This document shows positions 46,940 to 59,722 of a stretch of 64,000 bases of DNA, piece by piece. The notes below the pieces were generated by a model. The model ran no database searches, was not told the DNA's origin, and saw only the letters and a program-made list of their open reading frames with translations. Position 1 is the stretch's first letter; every line of letters starts with the position of its first letter. The position numbers and the translations under genes were made by a program. Source of the stretch: Drosophila miranda (taxonomy: Eukaryota; Arthropoda; Insecta; Diptera; Drosophilidae); the NCBI RefSeq assembly GCF_003369915.1, contig NC_046675.1, positions 19,034,001 through 19,098,000 of the forward strand. The letters are read 5' to 3'.

Positions 46940-49900
46940 TTATTTTTTCAACTTTTGTAGTTGTGGAGCCGATATTTTAACTTTTCCTGGAATATTTCTG
47001 GCCAGGGACTCCTCCTTTATGCTTTTCAGTAAATCTCTTTCCCGATTATTGCAAGTCTTCTCCTTTGCAAAGATATTGAGTGCCAATTTCGCAGCTTTTC
47101 CCCGTTTTCCGGTACCTGGTGTGAGCTTCACTTTGAATCTGCAACAAAGAACAAAATTAATTGCCCATTACCGTCAGTTCGCGCACAAATTTGATTAAAT
47201 ATACATAAATATGTACTATAATTAAAAAGAAATGGGCCAACGTCGACAAGAAAAACTCCAGGATAACTCAGAATCAGTTCAGCGTTTGGATGAAGAGATC
47301 AAAGATCAGAGAGATCAAAGGGTTCACCTTTTAACAACATGACAACAGCCAAACCGAAATTCGCTACACCTAGTTTTTATTGCTCAAAAGCATTTAGCGT
47401 TTTTATGACACAATTCCCTTATACCGAATATGGGCAGATACTAGAACGAATCAAATTATCCAAAAGGGAGAACTAATTGGACAGTGTCAAGAGGCTACGA
47501 TGGTTGTAGACTGCGAAACAAATGAATCTCAAATGAATACTTATCGTATGGAACCTGAGCCTTTAGAAAAGATTACAGATACAAAATTGGGTTCATCTAC
47601 TATCAAAATCTCAAACGATAAAAGCTTCTTCCTTGTTGTTCAAATTTTTACACTTAATAAGGTAGCAGGAAGGACTACTTTGGTTAGGCATAACATTGAC
47701 ACTGGAACTACAGGACCAATTTGGCAGCTACCAAGTAGGGTTCCACTAGCCAAGAGGGAAGAAGCAGGAGAGTTAAATTCAGAAATGGGTCGGAATGGAA
47801 TAATAAAACCGTCTATTAGCCCATGGAGTTTTATAGTGTACTACTTAAAAAATAAAGATGGCAGTACACGATTTTGCGTAGATTATCGGAAGTTAAATGA
47901 TGTATTCATTCAAGAATAGACGATTCCCTGGATTCCCTATCTGTCGCGATATAGCTCCCGACCTTGGACTTACGAAGCGGCTATTGGCAAGCGGAGATGG
48001 ATAACGAAGAGAAAAAACTGCGTTCAACGCTAAACGGATCGAGAAAGCTGGACTACAACTAAATCCGAAGAAATGCTCATTTCTCCAAGCAGGAAGGATT
48101 TCTCCAACTTCCTTCTACATATGCATGTACATCGAGTACTGAGTATTCTAAAATTTAATTTTTACGTAGTCTTATTCTACGATTGGTAAATTGCAAGGTT
48201 CATGCTTTCAAACCTTTGTAAAATATCGAATAACTTACTTATAGTGTTGCAATGCCTGGTATGGAGCAACGACTGGAATGGCAAAGAGTAACTCATCGCC
48301 TTCAATCGGCTGTCCAGTTAGACTGTTCAGTATATCCATGTCAGCTCCAGCAGGCATATCATCATTTTCATCCAATTCCATTTGGTTTTTAGGATTGAGA
48401 ACGACAATTTTCTTAGGCTTTTCTTCTTCATTTGCGGAAACAGATTTTTCAACGTCTTTGCTAGTATTGATGCACACTTTTCCTTTCCCTGACGAGTTAA
48501 GTATCATCATACGGATTTCACGTTCCTCGTCATCTTGATTTTTATATTTTGATTTCATCTTTTTTATTTTTCCCTTCTGACCTCGCTTAACTTGGGATGA
48601 GATACTTGGTTCTGCATCTAAGGATCCTTTATCTGATAGCTTTATTTCTGGGTGGGACGATCGGGCTTTATTTTCTCTATTTTTTTTGGCATTTTGTTGC
48701 TTTTTGCGACTTGGTCCAGCTAATATAATGGATGTTTCCTCATCGGTAATTGGTTTGTCCTCTACATTTAATGAGTTTGGTTTAACTGTTATTCGACCAG
48801 TGTCATGCTCAATCTTTACTTCAGTATTGGGAAAGTCAGAGTTATCATTTCTGTGATCTTCTTCAGGTATGCTCACAACCTGCCGCGTTTCCAAATCTTC
48901 GTTAACTTCATTAAATAACATATCCGTTAAATCGTTTTGTTTGAAACTATTTTCGAAGGGAGCATCATCTATGCTTCGAACTTTACGCTCTCCCAAATGA
49001 CGTGTTACAAAACTTTCTTCTAGTTTAAAAAGTAAACTAAGTCCCATCGTGAGGTGGCAAGAGGGTAAGAAGTTCTTTTTGCCTCTGATCATAAAGCTGC
49101 CCGTTGCCAAATACTCTCCCGTTGGAGCAGTTTTACTAACTTGGTCGCTGGTTACCCAATAAGAATTTGTAACAACTTTGGCATCCCAAGCAACGCTGTA
49201 TGAAATGGCCATAGAACCGGCTTCTACTAAAGTTTTAGGAGGTATATCTTCTCCAGTTGTATTCCGTATAACAACGCTGGAAGCACCTTGAATTTCGGCA
49301 TGCACATATATGTCTTTCGGACGCATGTATCTAAAATGTAAAGTACACTTAAAAAGTCTGTGTAGAACACTGCCCAGAATCTACTTACCTTTTCACAATC
49401 AGTTCATTTTGCTGCGCATCTCTTCCCCCAATTACTAAGAAATTTTCCGAACTTATAAACCAATAAAACTTTTCAAACCAGAACACTTTTCGTGCCTTAA
49501 CTATGTTGGATATAGTTCTTACTTCTTTGAGCGTTTGTTGCGTTTTACGCTCGGCAGATTTGAGCGCCTTTTGAGAAGCATCAACAGTTTTCTGTTCTTT
49601 TTGAGCTGCTGAACGTTTTAAGTCGTAGTAGCGTCGAGCATTAGCCCACGCTGACAAAGCTAAGTCCACGTCCACAACGGTCAAATCTTCACAGTCTTTT
49701 TCGTTTTGACTAGCATATGGATCACTGAGGATCAAAGATATATGATTTATTTCTAATTTTAACTGTTTTATCGAACTAGCAACAACATCACCATTTGTCT
49801 GAGCCTCTTTAACCAGCTCATGGATATCTGGCCAAGTTAATTGACTTGCAATGGCAGACTGGACGGCCCGAATAGCATTATCTACCAAGCTTTGATTAGA

Positions 49901-52900
49901 TGTTATTAGTTCGGCTTTCTTTTTATCATCATCTTGAACCTTAGTTAGCTCCTCCAGTCGCTTTGCATGATCCTTTTTTACATTGGAAAGCTTTTTTAAG
50001 GCTTCACGTTCCTGTTGCAGCGTTTTCATATCAATCATTTGCGATTCTTGAGTCGAATAAAACTCATCGACAGCTTCCAAAAAGGATTCGAACATTGAAA
50101 ATTCATTATCTTTGAATTGAGCGAAGAGGAACGGTTGAAATTCGATATTTCTTAAAAAATATTCAATTTTTCCGTCTTCAATTGGTTTTTCCTCTTTTAC
50201 ATGAATAATATATCCCTTGGATTCACCATTGTTTCCATCTTTAATAAGATTCAACGCTTTCTGTAAATAAATTGAAATTATTGACTTTTATTATGACACT
50301 GAACACATTCGGTTGAGCTAGAATAAAAGGCATTTTTTGTAATGTTTTTGAAAAAATTAATAAATAGCTTTAAAAACGTGTCCTGGAAACCACAAACTTT
50401 CTTGCTTTATTAACAATGAATCAATCTATCCAAAAAAAATTGTTTCATATAAATCGGTAAGTTGATTAAAAAGATATAGCGGTTTGACTTTGGAAAATTG
50501 TTGAACCTATTCAGTTGAGCGGCACTGTATGTATGTATGTAATATTTATGTATTTATGTAATACTATGAACGAAAATGTATAATTTTAGCCAAATACAAA
50601 ATGACTGCAGAGTTCTGGACTCTAGATCTAATTTCTGCCGCTTAAACTATTATCTTTTCCAGTTATTAGCTTCAACTAAAAAGTGGCGGATCGGATTTGG
50701 GGGCCGATAACGAAAACACAGGTTGCATGTCGAAAAACCAAAAGACGTCCAGGTTTCTGTGCTGCACAGAATGGGTCCACCCTCTGGAGCGTCCACCCCG
50801 AAACGCTCTACGCACAATGGTGCGGAATACTACATTGAATCCCTGCACACTCTTCACCAAAGGAGGAGGCGGTTCAAGTGGACGAGGTAAAGGAGATGCA
50901 GAAAAGCTGCAGTCACGCATCAACTTCCGTGGGAGCCACGGGAACGACTCAAATCACCAAGCGGCATCTGACGCCCACCGGAAGAGACGAATCGAGCACG
51001 ACGATTAAACTGCTGAGCGACAAGATTTGGGATGGGTTGGATCTGGGGTTAATTTGTTCCTTCTGGCTTTAATAATGATCCGCTCTAAGTCAAATTCCGC
51101 AATGGTGAATACGGCCATTTTCTATGATTCTGTGCTTTTGGTACCACATATCTTCAATATTATGGATGCCATAGATTTTCGATCTTTTTGTGGCGGAAGG
51201 GGGCGTTGCTAGTACTTGATCTAGTGTGATAACACAGACGCTCTAGCACTTGCTAGAGCCCTTGCAGTTTTTTAATGAAACTAACGATTTTTTGCTTATG
51301 ACTGACCTATAGAATAAATACTTTTTATGTCAGTCATTGGACCCCCTATGCCCATCGGTAAAACGCTTGGTTGTCGGTTGTTGTTAATTGTTAAGTTGAA
51401 TTGTAAAAGATGGACAAGTAAGCAAAGAACAATACATACCTAGAATTATGCATTGTAAGTTAATTATATATGTATGCATTATATGTAGGTTCCTAAGCAA
51501 AACGAGCGGGAACGTTGTGAGTCGCAGCTAAGGCCGCGCGTGGAACGCCTTGAGTGGCCACTGAAAATTTATACGTTTCTTCTTGCTATAATAATAATCT
51601 TATCTGATCCAGATCGGAAGAATCGGAAATCTGGTAAATAAATTCATTCTCTATAGTAGAACTAAAATTTCACTTTAGTTTTCTCGTATCTTCAAAATTG
51701 TAGATGCCACAGATTTTCGTCCTTTGTGGGGACGGAAGGGGGCGAGCAAAATTTTGAAATACACTTGTAAATGTGCGATATCACAGGATTTCGGATACAA
51801 AATTTGGTTATAGTCATTATGGTTGTACTCATTTTGAGTATCGGGTATAAAAAGTGCAACTTGCACTGAGCCGTCTCCTCACACACACGACGAGGCCAAG
51901 ACCAAAACAAGCTCGCACGTGGAAAATAAGAAGTGAGTTGGTACATCATTTTATAGCGACAGCCGCATTATTTGAATATTGTTTTAGCGTTGCTGAGGCA
52001 AAACGCAAATTTTTGTCAGCATCATTAGACAAGTGTTCCTTGCTTCAAAACAAAAATGGATCTACAAAAGCCTGATGAACCATTTAAATAGCCTCCGAAA
52101 ACAGGAGAAAAAGGCTCTACATTCCAGAAACCTAGGGGCAAAACAAAACCAGTTGAATATAGATGGCTTCACGAACGAAAAAACATTACACAGTAAGCAA
52201 GACCATAACGCGGAATACGCTCATGTTCATCGTCATCGTTCATTGACTTTGGGTGTGCTGTCCAGATTCGAAAATAGCAAAAGACATTAAAATTGGTCGA
52301 TCCAAGGTGCCCAAATAACACAGGAAATTGGCACAATATCCCGGAACGGGATTCGTTTTTTCACAATAGTTTAAATCAAGCTAAGTGGGGACACCAGCCT
52401 ATTTCATTTAAAATTTACATGACATTCCTTGCACCTAATTAGACATAGTGTTCCAAAAGAACGCAGGTATTTAAAGAATTCCAGGAATTCTACGAAGTAA
52501 AACCTCATGCAATTTAGGGAATAGCCATGACTTCATTAAGGTTGTAGCCAACGTAATGATACCCGATGCTCAAGGAGAGTATAGGGGAATATTACATTTG
52601 TGGGGATAGTGGATGTAAAAAAGTGTAAGTCCCATAAGGAAACGTTATCGAGCCCATAAACTTTATATATTCTTGATCAGCATCAATAGCCGAGTCGATT
52701 GAGCCCTGTCTGTCTGTCCGCCCGTCTGACCGTCTGTCCGTCCCTATCAGCGCCTAGTGCTCAAAGACTATAAGAGCTAGAGCAACGACGTTTTATATCC
52801 GGACTTCTGTGATATGTCACTGCTACAAATATATTTAAAAACTTTGCCCCGCCCACTTCCGCCCCCACAAAGGGCGAAAATCTGTGGCATCCACAAATTC

Positions 52901-54966
52901 AAAGATACGAGAAAACTAACGCAGAATCGTAGAGGATGACTTTATGTTCTAGAGTGTAAAATCTGAACCAGATCGTATAATTATTATAGTCAGAATCAAG
53001 AAAACAATTTCATTCTTTCTCGCTCTATCTCTCTCTAACACACAGGTTTCATGGTCGGTTTTGCCAATTGCAAAATGTGAGTTCAAGGATCTCAGAACCT
53101 ATAAGAGCCAGAGCAACCAAATTTGGTATCCACACTCCTGTGATATCGGACCTTGACCGTTTGATCTTAAAATTTCGCCACATCCCCTTCCGCACTTCTG
53201 TTAGATCTCACTATAAGACGTATATCTCAAAATTTCGCGCCACCCCCTTCCGCCCACACAAAGGACTAAAATCTGTTGCATCCACAATATTGCAGATTCG
53301 AGAAAACTAAAAACGCACAATCATAGAGAATGACCATATCTATCAGATTGTTGAATCTTGATCAGATCGAATCTATTTTATAGCCAAAAGCAACAAATCA
53401 ATTTGCAGTGGCTACGCAGCGACTGGCCACACGCTCAGACTGATTTTCTGTGTCTCTCGCACGCACTATTTATCGTGTCGTTTAATATTTGCGGCGTCTG
53501 CCGGAGGAGAGCCACACTGACTAAGTATCGGGTATAAATGTAGAGTTGCGGTCTCCGCAGCAACTCACAACGTTCCCTGCTATACATCCGCAAAACTTTC
53601 GATATTTTTCTGCCGCTATATTTATTATCCATGATACTCCACTTTGAATTATTATTAAATCAGGCAGGCTTCGTTTTTCATTTACTTTTGCGGATTACGT
53701 TTTCCGCCAAAACGTTTCGTTTTAAGGTTCTCCAGTTTTCACATATTTTTGCTGTTTGCACCAAAACGTAAATTGTTGTTGCCCTGGCCAATTTTTTTAG
53801 AGCCAAATTAAAGTTTGGGTTAAAATAAAATTATTTATAAAGAAAGCAAAAGTTAAAATTCCCTGATATAGGTGGCAAGACTATTTTAATGCATCAATAG
53901 GTCATCTATTTTTTTCCTTTTCAAAAGGTTCGTTTCGTTGTATAAAAAGCCGTTTACCTTTCATTTCGCCAACGGAATGTGAAAACGGGAGCCCCAATTT
54001 ATGTGTATTCAGAAGTAAATCGAAAAATAAGCTATTGAAAAAGCTCAACTAAACAAACATCAATCCCGCCATTCAGTAGAAAAACCCAAGTATGCTTACC
54101 TTTACAGCCATTTTTAGAGTTGGTAGATCATTTACCATGTCAAAAAACTTTACTTCCGATTTGGCATTTTGTAGGTTTCGCTTCTTTCGTTGTTTTTTTG
54201 AGTTTTGGGCCTTTTTTGAATTCTGTTCTAGCCCATCTACGTTTGAAGTGGTCCCCTGTGGCATTACACGATTTTCTAAATCATGTAAAAGAAGAACATG
54301 CTCAACGACTGCAGGGCCACAATTTAAAACCGGCATTAATATTTGTCGCAAATATTCGCCAGGAGGGGCTTTTTCCAGTAGGTCTGCTAAAAGGTCCAGC
54401 GAAAATTCGTCATCTTGATGCTTAGCACGTTCAATGGGATATTTTTCACGGACAGCAAAACGTATATTCTCCCCTTCTGTGTGTGGCCGAAGGATGTAAA
54501 GTGTTGTTAATTCAAAATCCGTCAAAATCAAATTTCCGCGATCGTATAGTTCAAGTAAAACATGATAGGCTGCATCGCCACTTCCAAATTGAAAATCTAC
54601 TATTCGATCCACACCCAATTGACTAATTTTTTCCAGGCGCTTATTTTTTAGGTGTTTCCTTAACTTCATACTGAAGCCAGAAGGAGCCACATTTTTGGGC
54701 CACTCAAACTTGGTTGTGTGAAAGCGAATACCAGACTCGATCAAAAGCGTGATCTTCTGAACTGCTCCATTTCCTTGCAGGCGGACAAGGTACGTTTTGT
54801 TATCAATGTCGTATATTTGATTTACTCGCAAGCCGACCAACCTATAATAAAAAATTTAAATTAATAAAATAAAAATAAACATAACGTGTGTACGTTAGTT
54901 GTATGCCTACTTTTGAAGTTCAGCGACTCCGCAAATTATATCATAAGTACTGAAACGTGTCTTCAT
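46940..54966 (-). CDS. clbn: Caliban (NEMF/Rqc2 homologue), five coding exons
   Basis: Hand-built exons: 54966-54911, 54841-54100, 50260-49389, 49330-48239 and 47138-46940. All have GT-AG borders in matching phase and total 2961 nt (986 residues, near the family length in flies). The N-terminal NFACT-N domain starts MKTRFSTYD, with D9 and the D97-R98 pair in [11 protein letters not shown] recall the matching residues of NEMF/Rqc2 as needed for C-terminal tailing. A long coiled coil follows (about residues 340-440), then NFACT-R ([20 protein letters not shown] ... [11 protein letters not shown]), a charged linker and an NFACT-C tail ([14 protein letters not shown]). The protein binds 60S ribosomal subunits with stalled nascent chains and helps Ltn1 ubiquitinate them; the fly protein was first described as a nuclear export mediator. 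Introns 2 (3.8 kb) and 4 (1.1 kb) hold transposon debris. Confidence 0.92.
47220..48190 (+). mobile_element. Ty3/gypsy-type retrotransposon fragment in clbn intron 4
   Basis: The plus strand, antisense to clbn, reads [18 protein letters not shown], then [10 protein letters not shown] and [13 protein letters not shown], the start of a gypsy-type reverse transcriptase. After a deletion and frame changes comes a second piece, [18 protein letters not shown], from later in the RT. The catalytic centre between them is missing. No LTRs were seen. Confidence 0.8.
50690..51030 (+). pseudogene. Coding-like relic of unknown origin in clbn intron 2
   Basis: This GC-richer block within intron 2 gives partly open frames in two plus-strand phases (50697-51008 and 50878-51072), with Lys/Arg/Ser-rich text such as [17 protein letters not shown]. 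The phase that looks protein-like seems to change along the block, as in a decayed coding sequence. I do not recognise a family. Confidence 0.25.
51495..51853 (+). repeat. DINE-1/INE-1-like repeat copy in clbn intron 2
   Basis: Starts 'aaaacgagcgggaacgttgt', contains 'gccacagattttcgtccttt' and ends 'ttgagtatcgggtataaaa'. The microsatellite and 'gatcaagaatat' blocks are deleted. Confidence 0.75.
52556..53578 (-). repeat. Near full-length DINE-1/INE-1-like repeat in clbn intron 2
   Basis: Reverse-oriented. It starts 'atacccgatgctcaagga', then 'cttgatcagcatcaatagc', the GTCY run (about 52710-52745), two copies of the 'ccgcccccacaaagg' type block, and ends at 'gcaactcacaacgttccc'. The hairpin-bearing terminus 'gcggtctccgc' lies at about 53550. 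Confidence 0.8.
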
Positions 54967-55604
54967 AGCTCCAGAAAGCGCTCAGATGTCATATGAATCG
55001 AAATATGAATTCTTCGTGAATTTAGGGATTGAATTAAGTGTATTTAATACTATTTAATTCAATAATTTTGACCAAATTCGGTCCCCCTATATGATAAATT
55101 TCCCGTAAGTAAATTTAGAACACTTTTTCTTTAATGCTATTTTACGTGTATTTAGGGATGAACCTATTTTTAATAAATATCGATAGCTGAGACAAGTAAC
55201 GAAATTGATAACAAGCTAAGAATGTGTTCAATAGCAGATATAACGTGGAGTGGTAGGAATTTCGGACTGAAGTGAAACAGCTGACAATAACAATAACGAA
55301 GTTCTAGTCTGAATTCTGAAACATCACGAGTTGAAATGAAAGAATTGCCGATTTTATTGTCTATACAAGAACTAAAAATATCTGTACTCAGAACAGAAAA
55401 AAATATGTTTATTCTCCTTTTTAAATTTATTATATATTAATAATTTGAGTAACAATTACTAGAAAAGTAAATTCGTATTAATACTAGAAAAACAATCATT
55501 AGTATTTCGCGTCAAAAGAAGGAAATCAGTTATATTCAATCTTTCGCTGTAGAACAAGCAGCGCAGGCACAACAAATATGGAAGGAGACCAGCGATCAAG
55601 CGTA

Positions 55605-56468
55605 ATAGGCATTGCACACTGAGCCCATCCCTGGGGAATGGTTGGGTTTTTTTGACAGATGTGAAACGTAGTTTCACCATCCGCCATCCGTCAAAAACAG
55701 CTGATCACAATAGCAAGTGCATTAAATGCGCGGAAGATTTATTAATTTTTGGTTCTTATAATGGATGATGAAGATGTAGCAATTATTTCGGCCGTGGTTA
55801 ACAGCAAAATATGCGAACAGCCCGATAGCAGCAACAGTTCTGGTGATTTTAATCATTCAGCAGAACAGATACGATCTGCAATCGCAAAATATTGTTTATT
55901 GAGGTCGTCGATCATCTTTTCCTGCCTCATTTCATGTTCTTCCTGTGAAGTTCCTTCTGTGAATCGAGTCGCTCTTTGTCGATCTTTTGTCAGAAAAGGT
56001 GCTGGAGCTACATAATCCGTCCAGATCCAACTCGATAATGACAAAAAAAAAACTCATTATTAAAACTATGCATTTACAGAACATAGAAATATTTGTTCTT
56101 TGTTGTCAGTCGTCTGCCATTTATTCGCCACACACTTGCAACTTCAGCCTGGCAGACTCGGCCATGCCGCATTCAATCTCATCGCCAGCCTTGAATGCAT
56201 CCGAGCCATTGGGCATGATTTTTGTTGTTTTTTTTTAATTTTGTCACAATCATTATTTACGTTTTCGCAGTGAATACCATTTTTTCGTTGTGAACGAAAA
56301 TTATTCTGAGTTGCACTTGACAACCATCGGCTAACTATCGCATAGAAACGTGCGGTTTAGGAACATCCAAAATGGATGGTGGACTAACTGGGAAATTTTC
56401 GGAGCGGCAAAACTTTAAGGACCATCCCCGAAATGGATGGTGAATGGTCGTCAGTGTGAATAGCCTAT
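55605..56468. mobile_element. Decayed TIR element A (PIF/Harbinger-like) between clbn and Mocs2
   Basis: The ends are related inverted repeats: ATAGGCATTGCACACTGA on the left, ATAGGCTATTCACACTGA as the reverse complement of the right. Flanking triplets are TAA and TCA, consistent with a degraded 3-bp duplication. Inside are opposed short open frames, one starting MDDEDVAIISAVVN (plus, 55761 onward) and one on the minus strand with an acidic helix-like text, which might be remains of an element-encoded protein. The superfamily assignment is inference from end structure and from its neighbour B. Confidence 0.55.
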
Positions 56469-56552
56469 CAGCCCGCTATTAATGTTCAATAACAGGCCGG
56501 CAAGGAAGGATATGAAGGCCGATTATATGGAATTTATAAATTTTTAATTTTA

Positions 56553-57139
56553 TAGCGTTTTCCCACAAGGTAAATCTATGGGTAGCAATAGATATTTTTA
56601 CAGATGTGAAACCGCGATACTGGCATCACCATCTACAAATCATCACAAAAACAGTTGATGACAAGAACAATATCGAAGTTTTTTTGGTGAAATAGCGCCA
56701 CAAAGCAAAAAACAGGAGGAGCACCAAGAAACAAAAACGAGAGATACTCGAGCAATTGCGAGCAGCCAAGGCCAAACCAACTTGTAAACAGAGTCCAAAG
56801 AGTAACGTTTATTTTACATATATATACATATGGATAGTTTGAATATAGCCAATAAAATTGCCAATTTATTCTGTTTAATTTGTGAAATATCAAAATTCAG
56901 GCAAAAACTTTGTCATTTTTATTGTTATCAGCTGTTTTTTGATGGAGTGTAGGTATTGGGCGGTGCAAGTGGGAATCGAGGTTTCACATCTGGCGAAAAA
57001 TCCTAGCGTTCTCCGTAGATGTATTGTGTGGGAGAATGCTAATAGGAACATCCTAGATGTCCAAGATTCATGCCGCCGGTGAATACTTTCGGACCATGCC
57101 AGAAATGGATGGTTGATGGTCCCCTGTGGGAATATGCTA
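56553..57139. mobile_element. TIR element B (PIF/Harbinger-like) with TTA target duplication
   Basis: The left end TAGCGTTTTCCCACAAGG and the reverse complement of the right end, TAGCATATTCCCACAGGG, match at most positions. Both are flanked by TTA. Internal words 'acagatgtgaaac' and the AGCTGTTTTT/AAAACAG pair are shared with element A, so A and B are probably relatives. No coding capacity is apparent. Confidence 0.6.
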
Positions 57140-57568
57140 TTATGCATATTTCAGATGGATGGTAATATAACAGAAATAAGCGATTGCTAAATTTGTTGGT
57201 GAAAAAAAAATTTGTTTTTGATTTCATTCCCGCAGGTATGTATTGGCGGCGCTTCGTCTGTTCATCGTTCTCCTTAAGAGCCACAGTAAAAGCCGCCACA
57301 ATGAATACCTTTATTCTTGCTCTCATAAAAAATACACTTTACCTGCAAAATAATTGACATTTCTGCTTGCATATTTTATCTTTTTGAAAATTGTTCGCTG
57401 ATGTGGACATAAACAATTTTTTTAATACTATTTGTGTTAATGGAATAATCTAAAGTAAAGAAAACGTTGTACTCGGATGCCTTTAATGTTTCAATCAAAA
57501 TATACCAGAACGCATGTAATAATCGGTATTATCCCCTTTCCACCAAAAATATTATGGTATTTGTCAAC

Positions 57569-57844
57569 ATGAATACGAGCGGACCGGTATCTGTTGATAT
57601 ACACGTACTGTTTTTTGCTAAGTGCCGTGAATTATCTCAAACTACTCGCTCAGTATTTACAGTCCCATCTGAAATTAGAGCCTCTGATTTATTAGACAAA
57701 ATCGTTATACAATTTGGCCTAACGACCATACGGCATAATTTGATTATAGCTCATAACGAATCATTCATCGAAAATTTAAATGACAGTATATTTTTGAAAG
57801 ACGGTGACGAATTAGCTGTAATACCGCCTCTAAGTGGAGGCTAA
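57569..57844 (+). CDS. Mocs2A: Molybdopterin synthase sulfur carrier subunit (Mocs2A)
   Basis: 91 residues from the ATG of MNTSGPVSVDIHVLFFAK. An earlier in-frame start at 57467 is possible, but the MNTSG start gives the usual family length. It has a ubiquitin-like MoaD fold: the first strand HVLFFAKCREL, FLKDGDELAVIPPLSGG at the end, and a C-terminal Gly-Gly, which is the site of adenylation and thiocarboxylation by MOCS3. It donates sulfur to precursor Z (cPMP) to make molybdopterin. It ends 10 bp before the Mocs2B start, on the same presumed transcript. Confidence 0.95.
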   Translation: MNTSGPVSVDIHVLFFAKCRELSQTTRSVFTVPSEIRASDLLDKIVIQFGLTTIRHNLIIAHNESFIENLNDSIFLKDGDELAVIPPLSGG

Positions 57845-57854
57845 GCCAGTCGAA

Positions 57855-59239
57855 ATGAACCACATTAAATTGATTGACTGCCCAATCGACGTCACTTATG
57901 CAATAAATTTAATAAGTGATCCGAGTTGCGGAGCCTCTTCAATTTTTATAGGAACCACACGGGATAGCTTTCAAGGAAAAAAAGTAAGATTTTGAACTGA
58001 AACAATTCTACACACGTGCCGTGGACATACATGTATGGTCAAGTAAATTTGTATGTAATCCAAACGTTACAGGTGGTATCATTGACATATGAAGCATACG
58101 AAAATATGGCCCTTAAAGAAATGGATAAAATATGCTTAGAACTCCGTGCAACTTGGCCCGACTTAAAACACATTTTAATATATCACCGATTAGGAACAGT
58201 TCCCGAAAACGAGGCAAGCGTAGTTATAGCGGCTTCAGCCCCACATCGTTCCGCAGCATTGAAAGCAGTTACATTTGCTATAGACCAACTAAAATCGCGT
58301 GTACCCATATGGAAAAAAGAATTATACGAAGGTAACTACGATGCTGAATGGAAAGAAAATTCCGAGTCAATCAGGCCTAGTAAGACATAAAAAATAACGT
58401 TAATCCAGATTATAAATAAAATATAAATATTATATTTCTTATTATGTAATTTACAGAGAAATCTTTAAGTAGTTTTAATTATTCTGTTTGTAAAGTCGAT
58501 GAGTCGCGCGTCGTATCTCGAAATTTAGTACAAATTAGAGCTAATGACTGCGAGCTAAAAAATCGTGTAGAATGTTTTTTTAAAAGAAAGAGAGCAGAAA
58601 TAAATTCCTGTAATGTAATAGACTTCAAGCAGTCAAATTTAAGCTCTAATATTAATTCCGACACAGAAGTAGACGTTTCTTGCGCTAGAACTCAAAGTAC
58701 GATTTTAAAACAGGAACAGTCGAATTGTCATTTAAAAGGTGAGTATCAATTGCTAATTTTCATGTAATTAATTATTTATGTATGTACATGAATGTATATG
58801 AAATCATTTTATCGCAGTGCGGCGTGCTACAAATCGTTGTGGACCACAGCAGATGCAGTTCCGGCCCAAATACAAACATGAACTAAGTAGGCTAACGGCA
58901 TCACTTGTTAGCACTAATAAAGTAGGAGAATCGTTACAAAATTCACGTTTACATTCAATTGAAACATACATGGGCTTGACCAGCAAAAACAATGAAAATA
59001 TTATTAATCGTATTAAAAATGTTGAGAACAGAATTTTACTATTGGAGTCCACCTCGCCAGAATACCAGCATTTTGTAAGTAACATGATAATCCTTAACAA
59101 TTTTGATGTTTCCTTATCGAACTTATTTTATTGTTTTAAGTTCGAGCAGTCGTGTATGGATCAACCGGAGGAAAAAATAAAAACAAATAAAACTTACTCC
59201 GCCAATGAGCTGCGTGTATACATCCATAGAAATAAATAA
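57855..59239 (+). CDS. Mocs2B: Molybdopterin synthase catalytic subunit (Mocs2B/MoaE), five coding exons
   Basis: Exons 57855-57983, 58073-58379, 58457-58738, 58818-59074 and 59141-59239; GT-AG borders match in phase and total 1074 nt (357 residues, close to the fly protein). The first ~145 residues are Moa[17 protein letters not shown], then [48 protein letters not shown] and VPIWKKE (catalytic Lys region). It forms a heterotetramer with two Mocs2A to turn cPMP into molybdopterin. The remaining ~210 residues are a Lys/Arg/Asn-rich extension absent from bacterial and human MoaE. Drosophila MoaE is reported as a subunit of the ATAC acetyltransferase complex, and the extension is a candidate for that role (inference). 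If the exon 2 donor is not used, translation would end after SKT. Confidence 0.93.
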
Positions 59240-59722
59240 AGAATGTCCTTAAAACTTGATAAAAATAAATACAGATTTTGGATAAAATTATATTACTGCA
59301 CATATTAACCCATCCATTTTGTTTTGTAAAAATATTTACCACGCCCGTGACATGTTACCCTGTTATAGTATTTTTCTTTTTTTCAGTCAACTGAAATTAG
59401 AAGCTAAGGAAGTACCAGCAATAGTAATTGATCCATTGCAATGCATTGGCAGTAATCAATGATTATAATCACTGAAGTGAGGGGCATAATAATAAAGAAA
59501 ACTTTGTTAACTATAGCCACCAGACCTTTTCATTAGGATCATGCAAAGGTGAGCATTAAGGTACGATGACTGTTAAAGGAATTTAGACAGGGCAACTTTG
59601 TTGTTCTGGAACCATTTCACCGTTAAAGAGTGATTGGGGTCACTAACTTGATGGAAATCCCCTTTAATGGCATCCAAACAAATTATTCTTAGTTTCATCT
59701 TACTACAACACATTTTTCCAAT
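59240..59722. other. Mocs2 3' flank
   Basis: No gene seen. 'AATAAA' words just after the Mocs2B stop (59233-59270) could serve as polyadenylation signals. Confidence 0.4.

Noticed and set aside
50697-51008. A host gene nested in clbn intron 2
   Set aside because: The frame shifts along the block and no domain or splice structure is visible; treated as a relic.
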